Shown piece by piece: positions 27,757 to 36,460 of a stretch of 64,000 bases of DNA. This DNA is from JAVVUJ01 sp964461765 (lineage in GTDB: Bacteria; Bacillota; Clostridia; Peptostreptococcales; Anaerovoracaceae), in the NCBI GenBank assembly GCA_964461765.1, contig CAYWVS010000001.1, positions 1 through 64,000 on the forward strand, given 5' to 3'. The position numbers and the translations under genes are program-made. Numbering within the stretch: the stretch's first letter is position 1; every line of letters begins with the position of its first letter. A model generated the notes under the pieces. It worked only from the letters and a program-made list of their open reading frames with translations, had not been told where the DNA came from and searched no databases.

Positions 27757-30700
27757 CTAACACATCTTCTCAAGCAGTTCCATCAGCACTTGCCGTTTTT
27801 CCTGCTCGGTTATTGATTGCCCCATATCCTCAAGCTCTGTGGTTATCGCATTGAGAAGCAGTTTAGCTCTTTCGCTGTAATCAGACTTCTCAAAGGTTTT
27901 AACCACTTCTTTGCCGGACTTATCGACAAAGGATAACTTATACATTTCAGAGCTATCGACCGCTTTTTGGTTTGCATTTTTATCAAATTCGGTTACAGTC
28001 TTTTTGAATTGCTCCAAGTAAGCCAAAAACTCAGTTATATTTCCTGTATCCCAATCATCAAGCCTAAGTCCTGTAACGCTTTTTGCAAGCCGTTCTATAA
28101 AGGTCTTTTCGTCATTACCTATGCTTGTCATAAGCTGCAACACTTTTTCTTCATTGTTTGAGAACAAGTGATTGACGGTTGTTGGTTTCAATTTTTCGTA
28201 CCAATCCTTAATAACAGAGGACAAGGTAGCGCCATTTTTGGCACCAAAGACTTCTTTAATATCCCCGATAAGAGCTTTGATAAGCTCTGCTTTTGCTCCG
28301 TCAAAGAGTTCCTTTGCTTGCTTGATATTATCGACTATATTAACCGTGAAATCCTTGTATCCGTAAATGTCAAATAGCTTTTCAAACAGATACTCTCTTG
28401 CGTTTATGCTTGTCTGCTTCAAACTGTTTAGAAACTTAATATGAGAAGTTGTCGCTTTGCTTTTCTTTTGGCTAACACCTTTACCGCCATAAACCTCTTT
28501 AAGTTCTTTAGCATACTTAGGAAGCCCCATATACCAACGGCTCATCGCAAAAACAATGTATGAGAATGTGTTGTAGTCCTTTTCCTTTTCGATAACAAAG
28601 TCAGAAAACAAGGCCGCCATACCGTCAATATACTGTGTTTTTTCATCGTTCCAACTTTCAAGAAACACAGTGTAGTTTTCGGGAGATTCGTTTATGCTGT
28701 TCAAAAGGTCAGCAGTAATCTTGACCTCATCGGTTTTGTTCTTGATAACAACATACTTTTTCAAGTGGTGCAAAACGGCGGCAATATAAATCGGGATAAC
28801 ACCTTTTTTCAAGCCGTAACCGTGCCTTGGCATTGTTGTATCACCATTATATGGGTCACCAAAGCCATTCTGTGGCTCGGTTAAGATTTTATATAGCTCA
28901 CTAAAGCTCTTGCCCTGATTACTTGCACTGCTTAAAAATGCGTTGATAACTCGTAACACCATACACATATTTGTATCGGGAGGGTTAAGGTTAAGCGTGG
29001 GTGCGGTTGTTTCATTTTGCAATATCCCTGTCTTAATTAAGGTACTACGCATAAAAGACACATCTTGCCCTGTGCCTGTTAGTCCTAAGTTAATGTCAAG
29101 CTCATTTTCAAGTAAGCCGGAAACAAGTTTTGTACGGCTGTTGATTGCTTGACCCGACAACTCATCTTTGTTAATTGTTTCGTTGTTTATGACTGGTGTC
29201 CAAGTATATATTCGGTCGCAGATTTCCGACAGCTTTGCAGAAATCTGTGCTTTCCGCTTGAAGTTTTGTTTTGCACCGTTGTAGTAGTATTCAGCACCAC
29301 CTGTTTCGGGTCTTGCGTATGAGAAAATAAAACTGCCGATAACTTCCTCTAAGTCCTCAATATAAATATCATATTCATCAGTGAGCAGTTCGTCATCTCC
29401 GACATTGTTTTTAAGGTCTTTTACAGCACTGTACTCAAAACACATTTTTTCAATATCGGTGTATTTGTTTGGCACGATAAACAATATTCGGTCGTGCTTA
29501 TGTTTGCCATCTACCAAAGCCTTTTTAAGCTCGTCTATCTCTTGCTCATTTTTTGGAATGATAGCATAAACAACACCGTCTGCATCGGTGTCCTCGATTT
29601 TCCTATCCCAATTATCCGTAGCAAAAAACTCTGCACTATCAATAAAAGAAAAATAAAAGTATCTCGTTATTTCCATTTCGTCATTATAAGCAGTCGGGTA
29701 CATATAACTGTCAAATGATGAATCGTTGAGAATTTTTTTAACGTTTAGGGTGTTTCTTGATTTTTCAATAGCTTTCTCAATCTCTTTGCCGACATCAACA
29801 CCGGAGCTTTCTTTGATTTTCAAATATCCGTTGCTACGTTTGAGATAAACAATACACTCCTTTTCAATAAGGTCTTGTAATGTTTCTTCAATTACGGATA
29901 TATCAAAGCTATCCCTAAATGTGTCTATAATTCTGTCATAGATAGGCGGTAGCTTTTCAAACTGTTCAATGATATAGAATAAAGCTATCGTTTTAATTAT
30001 TTTTGCGCCAAGTGACTTGGGGTCTAACTTATTGAGGACTTTTTCAGTCAGCTTATACAGCTTGTGTGTTTCAGTGGTGTAATGCTCCTTACGGAGTTGT
30101 TGTTCAAAATAATCGTAAATATAGTCGGGAGTAAGCACAGGGAACGAGTTCCCTGCGGAAAACTCACCCTGTTCGCTTTCTAAAAATGCAGATAGGGTGT
30201 GCTTATGCTCCGATGACAAGAATGTAAAGAGTGTTCTTTCGTTTTGTGCTACCTTTTCAGACAAGCGTGGCAAAATAAAAGTAGAAACAGGGTGCAGAGG
30301 ATAGCAACCTTGCACGGCAATCTCGGCTATCTGTTTTTCCAAAATACCATTAGAAATAAACCGTTTTTCAATATCAGCAAAACGGTCTTTATTATCCTTG
30401 CCAAACTTATTCCAGAATTTGGTGTCTTTCTTTATAACCGCAGATATAATCTCATACATCTGCGAAAAGTTATTGTGCAGACTAATATGCTTAAATCTAC
30501 CCGAAACACCTCGCCAACCGTCAACCTTTTCTTTCGGGAGGTTGTTGTCAATATAATTTGCAATATCCTTGTGAGAGATAAGCATAAGGTGTATCTGCTT
30601 ATCTCCGCTACGGTCACACTTTTCGGCAAAGTCTTGTAACAACTTTGTGTCGCTCACTGTTGCGTATGCAATGCTTGATTCAAGATACTTGCTAAACTCG

Positions 30701-31431
30701 TCATATATGATATAAACACCGTTATAGCCCCTATCACAGAGCTTATCTACTACTTTTTCGTAAAGCTCCACAACATCAAAGCCTACAAACGGATTAAACT
30801 CGCTTCCGGCAGTGAGGTTGGGGTACAGCTTTATAAACTTAGCATAAGCATTGACATCAAACTCTTTTAAAGCTACAAGGAACGCACTTATTGGCTCGTT
30901 AAGGGACTCTGAAAATTTGGTATAGGTATCAGGATATGACTTTTGCCAAAACTCTATGGTCTTAACTGCCGCTATAAAGTTTGTTTCAGGCATAAGATTA
31001 TCAAAGTTTTCATTTTTTAAAGTCTGTTGCAATGCCTTCAAAAACGACTGCGTAAGGCTTGCGCTGTTTCCGCTTACGATAATCGGAAGCAGTTTTTTGT
31101 CGCTTTTCAAGTATTCCAAAGCATACTCGTGAAGCTTTGGATTGTTTTCTTGAATTTTATTTAGGAGCACATCAAACAAAGCCACATCTTTTTTAAAAAG
31201 AAGCGACATCAAAACAAGAATAATATGTGATTTGCCCCGACCGTAAGCACCGACGAGCAGTCTTGCCCGATTAGCTTGGGGTGCTCCCACGCTGTATAGC
31301 ACATCTTCCACAATATCAATCGAGGACATCGTGGGTATGAAATTTTTTATTTTTTGTTTGTTATGTAAGTCAAATCCGATATTAACCGAGGTTTGGAAGC
31401 CTTTGACCACATCAATTTTTCCTTTTATCAT
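27757..31431 (-). CDS. Large P-loop ATPase (BrxC/Pbe-type)
   Basis: A 1224-residue protein. Walker A is GAYGRGKS at 61-68 and Walker B VYIIYDEF at 239-246, followed by a long mixed region and a helical C-terminus. The form resembles the large ATPases of BREX (BrxC) and of Pbe-type phosphorothioation systems. It probably binds DNA or drives assembly of the defence complex. It follows the DUF4007 gene by 27 bases. I have no motif for a nuclease in it. Confidence 0.8.
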   Translation of the reverse strand: MIKGKIDVVKGFQTSVNIGFDLHNKQKIKNFIPTMSSIDIVEDVLYSVGAPQANRARLLVGAYGRGKSHIILVLMSLLFKKDVALFDVLLNKIQENNPKLHEYALEYLKSDKKLLPIIVSGNSASLTQSFLKALQQTLKNENFDNLMPETNFIAAVKTIEFWQKSYPDTYTKFSESLNEPISAFLVALKEFDVNAYAKFIKLYPNLTAGSEFNPFVGFDVVELYEKVVDKLCDRGYNGVYIIYDEFSKYLESSIAYATVSDTKLLQDFAEKCDRSGDKQIHLMLISHKDIANYIDNNLPKEKVDGWRGVSGRFKHISLHNNFSQMYEIISAVIKKDTKFWNKFGKDNKDRFADIEKRFISNGILEKQIAEIAVQGCYPLHPVSTFILPRLSEKVAQNERTLFTFLSSEHKHTLSAFLESEQGEFSAGNSFPVLTPDYIYDYFEQQLRKEHYTTETHKLYKLTEKVLNKLDPKSLGAKIIKTIALFYIIEQFEKLPPIYDRIIDTFRDSFDISVIEETLQDLIEKECIVYLKRSNGYLKIKESSGVDVGKEIEKAIEKSRNTLNVKKILNDSSFDSYMYPTAYNDEMEITRYFYFSFIDSAEFFATDNWDRKIEDTDADGVVYAIIPKNEQEIDELKKALVDGKHKHDRILFIVPNKYTDIEKMCFEYSAVKDLKNNVGDDELLTDEYDIYIEDLEEVIGSFIFSYARPETGGAEYYYNGAKQNFKRKAQISAKLSEICDRIYTWTPVINNETINKDELSGQAINSRTKLVSGLLENELDINLGLTGTGQDVSFMRSTLIKTGILQNETTAPTLNLNPPDTNMCMVLRVINAFLSSASNQGKSFSELYKILTEPQNGFGDPYNGDTTMPRHGYGLKKGVIPIYIAAVLHHLKKYVVIKNKTDEVKITADLLNSINESPENYTVFLESWNDEKTQYIDGMAALFSDFVIEKEKDYNTFSYIVFAMSRWYMGLPKYAKELKEVYGGKGVSQKKSKATTSHIKFLNSLKQTSINAREYLFEKLFDIYGYKDFTVNIVDNIKQAKELFDGAKAELIKALIGDIKEVFGAKNGATLSSVIKDWYEKLKPTTVNHLFSNNEEKVLQLMTSIGNDEKTFIERLAKSVTGLRLDDWDTGNITEFLAYLEQFKKTVTEFDKNANQKAVDSSEMYKLSFVDKSGKEVVKTFEKSDYSERAKLLLNAITTELEDMGQSITEQEKRQVLMELLEKMC

Positions 31432-31458
31432 AATCTATCCCCAATTTTTCAGAGCTTG

Positions 31459-32358
31459 TCAGTTATTTATTACACGGTAATACTCACGGACACACTCTAA
31501 AAAATCTATTTCCCTTTCAATGCGTACAACATCAAGTCCGGCTGTTCTAACTACCTTGATATAACCCAAAAGCTCTATCTTGTTCAGCAAGTTTACGAGA
31601 GTGATAATATCCAAGTTAAAGATTTTGCCTGCGTTATTCTTGTCGCTCTGAATGGTTGAAATTTTGATTTCCCTTTCACCGTTTGTGTTATCCAAAATAA
31701 CAGCAAGCAGTATAAGTGGGTGCAGAGTGTCTTTTTTAGGTGTACATTTCTTATACAGTCTATCCTTTTTGCTGATAATATCAATCAGTCCAAGCTCGCC
31801 CAAAGGACAATCAATGTTGCTTTCTGGTTTTACCTTTTCGGGGTTTGATTTCATACGAGGTACATAGGTGCTGATAATACAGTTAAAATCATCTTCAAGA
31901 GAACGCTCGGATACCTCGTTATCTTTTAGCCGTATGTAACTGTTGAGCTGCACAACAAAGTCATCTCGTGAAAACTCAGTTGGCTTAAACTCGTTAAAAA
32001 AGTAGTACCAAGCCGTAGCGTTATCTTCTTCGCCATCTCTATCCTCGTGAAAAGAAGCCAATTTATAATGGAGTAGCCATAATGTACCAATTTCTTCGAT
32101 ATATCTATCATATTCATAGACAAGCTGTCCAAAGGGAGTTAGTGCTTGAGTTTTTCTACCACCTGGAGGTTCAGATGTTAGACCCACAGCTTGCAACCAA
32201 TATCGTAGAGCCTTAACCATATTTGCGCCAATTCCCAATATGTCCATAGGGTTTCCGTTTGCACCCATAAAGACAGCTGGGTCAGCCACTACATTTTTCA
32301 TTCCTTTGTATAACCAACCTTTTCGTATGAAAAAGGTATCGTGTGCTCTGAATTTCAT
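31459..32358 (-). CDS. DUF4007 family protein
   Basis: A 299-residue protein recognised by its N-terminal part: FRAHDTFFIRKGWLYKGM, then a DP segment and LGIGANMVKALRYWL. DUF4007 genes are typically found beside PAPS-reductase-like DndC genes in archaeal and some bacterial phosphorothioation clusters. The molecular role is not known to me; DNA binding has been suggested for its C-terminal part. Its ATG overlaps the stop of the RelA/SpoT gene by four bases. Confidence 0.88.
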   Translation of the reverse strand: MKFRAHDTFFIRKGWLYKGMKNVVADPAVFMGANGNPMDILGIGANMVKALRYWLQAVGLTSEPPGGRKTQALTPFGQLVYEYDRYIEEIGTLWLLHYKLASFHEDRDGEEDNATAWYYFFNEFKPTEFSRDDFVVQLNSYIRLKDNEVSERSLEDDFNCIISTYVPRMKSNPEKVKPESNIDCPLGELGLIDIISKKDRLYKKCTPKKDTLHPLILLAVILDNTNGEREIKISTIQSDKNNAGKIFNLDIITLVNLLNKIELLGYIKVVRTAGLDVVRIEREIDFLECVREYYRVINN

Positions 32359-33380
32359 ATATTATCCTCCATCAATAATTTTTGCGTTAAAGCCAAAAAA
32401 CCGGAGATATTCATAAAGTAGTTTGGATACGCTTTTCTTAGTGCATCAAGTGATGCTGCTGACACTAAAACAGCATTGTTACGCTCATTTTTTTCTGCTT
32501 CTATATAACACTTATTGGCTTCCTCAAGTTTTCTAAAATCAGTGATTTCAATCTTTTTACCTTGCTCTTTTATTACGATGACATAAAATCTTCGCGTATT
32601 AATACGTTGACTTTGAATATAATCGCAGGTTGCGTTAATGGTTGATAATTTTTCTAAAATTAAATTCGTTCTATTTAATTCAGTAAGAGCACTAATTATA
32701 TCTTTTTTGTTGTTCGGCATATTAGGTACGGTGTTGCAGTTTTCTTCTATAGCAATAAGAGAAGATATAAGCTTGAAAAACAACAACCATACTTCAGGGC
32801 CTATACTCGATTTTAAAGAATAATTAGTAAATGTACCAACAGTTTCAACTGCTGTCGCCCAAAGATGTTGTAAATGAGTACGAATTTGTATTTCTATTTT
32901 CAGCCCATTGTACGTTGAGTTTTGTAAACTATTGTATTCAAGAATAAGGTGAATCCCTCTATAGCCAGATTCTTTTGGAATTTCAATATAATCTTTTTCG
33001 TTTACGATTTTATGCTTCATTGTTGAACTTTTTAACCTTTTGAATAGTTCATACACAAAATTACAATCTGAAAAAATAGCCCTGCAACCGCCTATATCTT
33101 GCATTGAATGCAATCGCATTTTCGGGTAACGTCTTAGTTTCTCTTTGATTGTTTGCATTTTTTTCAATCTTTGCACAACAATTGATTGACAGTCACTCAT
33201 TCGCTTAACGTGATTACGAAGTGTACCTTGGATTGTTAGTATTGGATAGTAGTGATACTTCCGCCATTCACCTATAATTCTTTCAGCTTCTTCTATATCC
33301 AAAACACTGCTACCATTATTGCACAGTATCCTACCCGCTTTAGTTATATCGGAATTACTAAAATTTATTGTCGGAAACAT
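32355..33380 (-). CDS. RelA/SpoT-type alarmone-synthetase-like protein
   Basis: A 341-residue protein with a (p)ppGpp synthetase-like core and no hydrolase (HD) domain. Visible motifs: a basic loop KRMSDCQSIVVQRLKKM (59-75) matching the ATP-binding G-loop region, MQDIGGCRAIF (93-103) with the metal-binding Asp95, ESGYRGIHLI (137-146) matching the GTP-binding YRSIHL motif, and EIQIRTHLQHLWATAVE (163-179) with the conserved Glu and Gln. The C-terminal half is unassigned. It lies nine bases after the DndC-like gene and overlaps DUF4007, so it is part of the operon. It could make an alarmone or toxic nucleotide on infection, or modify RNA like some toxSAS enzymes. Confidence 0.85.
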   Translation of the reverse strand: MFPTINFSNSDITKAGRILCNNGSSVLDIEEAERIIGEWRKYHYYPILTIQGTLRNHVKRMSDCQSIVVQRLKKMQTIKEKLRRYPKMRLHSMQDIGGCRAIFSDCNFVYELFKRLKSSTMKHKIVNEKDYIEIPKESGYRGIHLILEYNSLQNSTYNGLKIEIQIRTHLQHLWATAVETVGTFTNYSLKSSIGPEVWLLFFKLISSLIAIEENCNTVPNMPNNKKDIISALTELNRTNLILEKLSTINATCDYIQSQRINTRRFYVIVIKEQGKKIEITDFRKLEEANKCYIEAEKNERNNAVLVSAASLDALRKAYPNYFMNISGFLALTQKLLMEDNI

Positions 33381-33389
33381 AATATCCCC

Positions 33390-35105
33390 CTATTCTTTGG
33401 TAGATAAAAAGCTCTTCATTAAGCAACCATCGTTTAAATATTTATAAGTAACACACATCTTGCACCGTTTACACTTCTCATCACTGATATGATACTCACC
33501 GCCGATTATCGTGATCGCCCCAAACTTGCATAGCGATTCGCATTTTAGACACTTCCGGCAAGCATTGAATTTCCGGACCTGATAGGACACCATTCTTTGC
33601 AAATCCTCGTGCTTGGCTACATTCATTGTCTTTATTTTCACTGAGTAAGCATATCCGTCCTGTGTAAACGGTTCTATAGATAAAATCGGTATTTTAGTTT
33701 TTATATCAACAATGATAGTTTCATTTATCAGCTTGCGTCCAAGCTCTTTTGCGATCTTACCGAAAGGAATAAACAAACCGATAAAATCATTGTCAAGTGG
33801 TCTGTTTAGTTCGTACACTTTTGCATTATCCTCAGCTGTACAGTTAGTAACCTTTACTTTTACATCTTCGGCGGCTTTAACACCGTTACCGCCTTGCCTT
33901 GCTTTCCATTTGCCCGTGTCTATATAGATCTCAGCATCAGGTTTGCCTATACGTTTTGCAAAGTCAATCAAAAACCCTCGCCATTTGCGAGATTGCTCCG
34001 GCATATATATCTGGGAAAGAAATTGGGCTCTTTCATTGTTATTGGGGCAACACCAACATCCTACACGGTCATAACCAAGCCTGTATGCCTCATTAAAGTC
34101 AATATTTTCAGATAATATATAAAGCCATATATCTATATCCTGCCAAAGAAAAATTGGAGAAGCTACCTTTTGTTTTTGAATTTTAATTGAATCGGCACTA
34201 TCTTCTATTCTATTATATTTGCTTCTTGAAATTGATTCACACTTACGAATACCATAAAAAGTCAATACATTGCAATCACGGTAATATCTATTCATTGTGC
34301 GAGTGATAGGACCGGTTTTAAACATGGTGCAACACCAACGGAGCATACGAGCAGGGGGGCCGATATCCTCGCACACTCTGTAAAAATCCTGTTCATCATT
34401 TCGAGCCTTCTTAAATATAGCTTTTGGGTTATCGAGCCGATATCGTTCCACATAATCTAGAGTTAAGGGGAATTCAAGAGTTGTATCTCCAAAAATGTGA
34501 ACTAAACTTGCATTGCTAAGTGCACGGGTTGTCAAATCTGCAACTACAGTCGAATCCTTTCCACCGGAAAAAGAAATAATAATTTGCTCCTGCGGATATT
34601 CTTTAGCAGATTCTTTAATAAAATCTGAAGCCTCATTAAAAAGAAAGTTTAATCGGTTTTTATTAGCTTTTATAAATTTGTCAACGTTTTCTAAAAAGAA
34701 TGTATAATCATTGTTTGATTTATGTATATCAAGTTGGTTTTGAATAAAATCAATTTCATATTTAGTATAAAGGCTTTTTGTAACTATCTTTGGCTTACCA
34801 TCAATGTAAAACCGATTATTGGATGCCCAAATAGTATTATTCTTATATTCGAATGGTTTTGCTACCAGTATTTCAAGTAAAAGCCTTTCTTCAGGAAATA
34901 CCGGTCTTAAGTCTGCACAAAGATATTCAGTTTTACCTCCGCAAAGGGGGCAAATATCCTTGTCTATACTATTAACCTGCTTAATGACTGGTACCTTACA
35001 ATCACTGCACCAGTAAACTTCGGCAGGTATGTCCATTTCTGTAGCAAGACCACAAAGCTCACACTTTTCATTGTTTGTTTCTCTATTACAGTTTTTACAC
35101 CACAA
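33390..35105 (-). CDS. DndC-like PAPS-reductase-family enzyme with zinc ribbons and ferredoxin domain
   Basis: A 571-residue protein, first of the operon. N-terminal Cys pairs (3/6, 15/18, 33/36, 52/55) form two zinc ribbons. The nucleotide-binding PP-loop SGGKDST lies at 180-186, with RWCCTMFK at 257-264 and RVGCWCCPN at 348-356. The C-terminus (about 515-552) has CRKCLKCESLC and CKRCKMC, ferredoxin-like Fe-S ligands. The form matches archaeal-type DndC rather than the shorter enterobacterial one. It is expected to activate and transfer sulfur to the DNA backbone together with the desulfurase. Translation appears to start at TTG after AGAGGT; no ATG fits. Confidence 0.85.
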   Translation of the reverse strand: MWCKNCNRETNNEKCELCGLATEMDIPAEVYWCSDCKVPVIKQVNSIDKDICPLCGGKTEYLCADLRPVFPEERLLLEILVAKPFEYKNNTIWASNNRFYIDGKPKIVTKSLYTKYEIDFIQNQLDIHKSNNDYTFFLENVDKFIKANKNRLNFLFNEASDFIKESAKEYPQEQIIISFSGGKDSTVVADLTTRALSNASLVHIFGDTTLEFPLTLDYVERYRLDNPKAIFKKARNDEQDFYRVCEDIGPPARMLRWCCTMFKTGPITRTMNRYYRDCNVLTFYGIRKCESISRSKYNRIEDSADSIKIQKQKVASPIFLWQDIDIWLYILSENIDFNEAYRLGYDRVGCWCCPNNNERAQFLSQIYMPEQSRKWRGFLIDFAKRIGKPDAEIYIDTGKWKARQGGNGVKAAEDVKVKVTNCTAEDNAKVYELNRPLDNDFIGLFIPFGKIAKELGRKLINETIIVDIKTKIPILSIEPFTQDGYAYSVKIKTMNVAKHEDLQRMVSYQVRKFNACRKCLKCESLCKFGAITIIGGEYHISDEKCKRCKMCVTYKYLNDGCLMKSFLSTKE

Positions 35106-35134
35106 AGCTTTGTTACCTCTAAAATACTTAAGTA

Positions 35135-35164
35135 ATTATAGAAACCAGTATATCATACTGTCAA
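35135..35164 (-). promoter_or_regulatory. Promoter and palindromic operator of the phosphorothioation operon
   Basis: Minus strand: TTGACA (35159-35164), 18-base spacer, TATAAT (35135-35140), both perfect hexamers. The spacer contains a perfect inverted repeat CAGTAT-N3-ATACTG (35146-35160). Such a strong promoter with an operator in its core suggests tight repression. It lies 30 bases before the TTG start. Confidence 0.8.
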
Positions 35165-35339
35165 ATATTTCTTTCCAAATAATCAGACAAATCAATAGTA
35201 ACTCATTTATAATTTTTTTATCTTTAAAAATCTTTTATAAAAGTCATAAAAACTTTACCATAATTTTTAATTAAATTCAACAAAATTTGACATTGAATTA
35301 AATATAAATGTTAAAATAAAAAGCATCAAAATGAAAATC

Positions 35340-35500
35340 TCCATAAAATAAAAGAATCCCACATTTCTGTGGAGCTCCTTCATAATGAGTGCCGCTAAAC
35401 GGCAAAGTCTTTTCATTCTGTCCTATAGGGCAAAGTCTTATGTTTATTATATAAAATATAACCCTGAAGGGCAACAGTTCTTTTTTTTAATTTAATTTCA
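35340..35500 (-). ncRNA. Candidate structured RNA: cluster of small hairpins
   Basis: In this gene-free stretch four short hairpins follow each other: 35359-35372 (CCACA stem), 35390-35404 (TGCCG-CTAAA-CGGCA), 35419-35432 (TGTCC-TATA-GGGCA) and 35462-35471 (CCC-TGAA-GGG). The second and third are each fused to an identical 11-base box GGCAAAGTCTT at 35401-35411 and 35429-35439, exactly 28 bases apart. On the minus strand the CCACA hairpin is followed by TTCTTTTATTTT and may terminate transcription coming from the 82-residue gene; a T8 run lies at 35481-35488 on the plus strand. Which strand is transcribed is unclear. I do not recognise a known RNA family. Confidence 0.35.
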
Positions 35501-35504
35501 TATA

Positions 35505-35753
35505 TTATTTTTTTGATTTTTTTATTTTAACCTCCAAAAAATATCGATCTGCAATATATTCCGCTGATTCAGCCCATAGAGCATTTTCTGTATTCTGAAG
35601 GGTTTTATATGTTTGAGATTTATAGAAAAGCATAGTCGCATCAGGAAAGCTGATATCTAGCTTTTCCTGTATCACTTTAATGACCCCTAGGATCTGAATA
35701 ACCATATTCATGGTAATATCTTTTCCGTTAAAGGTGTAAATAACATCATTCAT
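35505..35753 (-). CDS. 82-residue hypothetical protein
   Basis: A small protein starting MNDVIYTFNGKDITMNM and containing TMLFYKSQTYKTLQNTENAL and a basic tail. It reads as a real, mostly helical protein, and AAGGCGG lies before the ATG. Similar short proteins occur near toxin-antitoxin genes in Clostridia, but I cannot assign a family. Its transcript would run into the hairpin cluster. Confidence 0.55.
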   Translation of the reverse strand: MNDVIYTFNGKDITMNMVIQILGVIKVIQEKLDISFPDATMLFYKSQTYKTLQNTENALWAESAEYIADRYFLEVKIKKSKK

Positions 35754-35915
35754 GCTTTGCCCGCCTTACAAAACGCAAATAAGTCAATGATTGAATACTC
35801 ATTCTTCACCTTCTTTGCCTTTTATATAATAACTGATTGCCACTATCTTATCTATATTGATTTCCTAAGCTGTGAAAAAGGAAACTTCTCCATGGTATGA
35901 TTAATACCATTCATA

Positions 35916-36460
35916 TTACATACAACACAATCCCCGCACTCCACTTACAAAAACCTGAAAACTTGGAGATGTGTTTCTTTCCGGTTCCATATGTACACCG
36001 ATTAGTTGAGCGCCTAATATTTGCTGGTGGGAGGGGATTAGCTTTCGTAATTCGTCCTTTGCATTTTCTATGCTGTCCGGGTGCCTATATTTCTTTTTAT
36101 TAGAATATCCTTCAAAGTTTTTACCATATGCCTGTGACACAGCAGTTAAATCGCCAAAATACCAAGCTTCAAGTTCCTTACAAGGAATTCTAACCAAGCA
36201 TTCATTTCTGCTTCCATTACACAAAGCCAGTAAATGAGCCTTTAGAATTTTACAATCTGCGCTATCTTGGTCATGGACAATGACAAACTTATCCTCCGGA
36301 CAAGACCATCCCCTTAATTTCTTTGGAATAGAAGCTACTAAGTCACTTTTTCCATTATGAGGAATAATCAGAGTTTGTACATTTTCAGGCAAAATTTTGG
36401 CAAAATCATTAAGAGCAGCTCTTTCATTGAGCGTTCTTCAGTCAAAAAGACAAGTCTCAT
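35916..36460 (-). pseudogene. Frameshifted DUF4276-family protein, partner of the AAA ATPase
   Basis: The gene begins at an ATG overlapping the ATPase stop (ATGA) and reads MRLVFLTEERSMKE, the typical DUF4276 start. The rest, AALNDFAKILPENVQTLIIP onward, continues in another frame to 35916. The break is at about 36417-36424, where two extra bases (GA) seem present. DUF4276 proteins are TOPRIM-like putative nucleases paired with OLD-type ATPases in defence cassettes. The EAWYFGD motif is kept. Unless the shift is a sequencing error or programmed, the cassette is inactive. Confidence 0.75.

Noticed and set aside
30244..30639. 131-codon plus-strand frame inside the large ATPase gene
   Set aside because: Antisense to a coherent 1224-residue protein; no ribosome site.
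35340..35500. CRISPR array
   Set aside because: Only two 11-base boxes with a 28-base period and hairpins of different sequence; no repeat of 20 bases or more and no cas genes.
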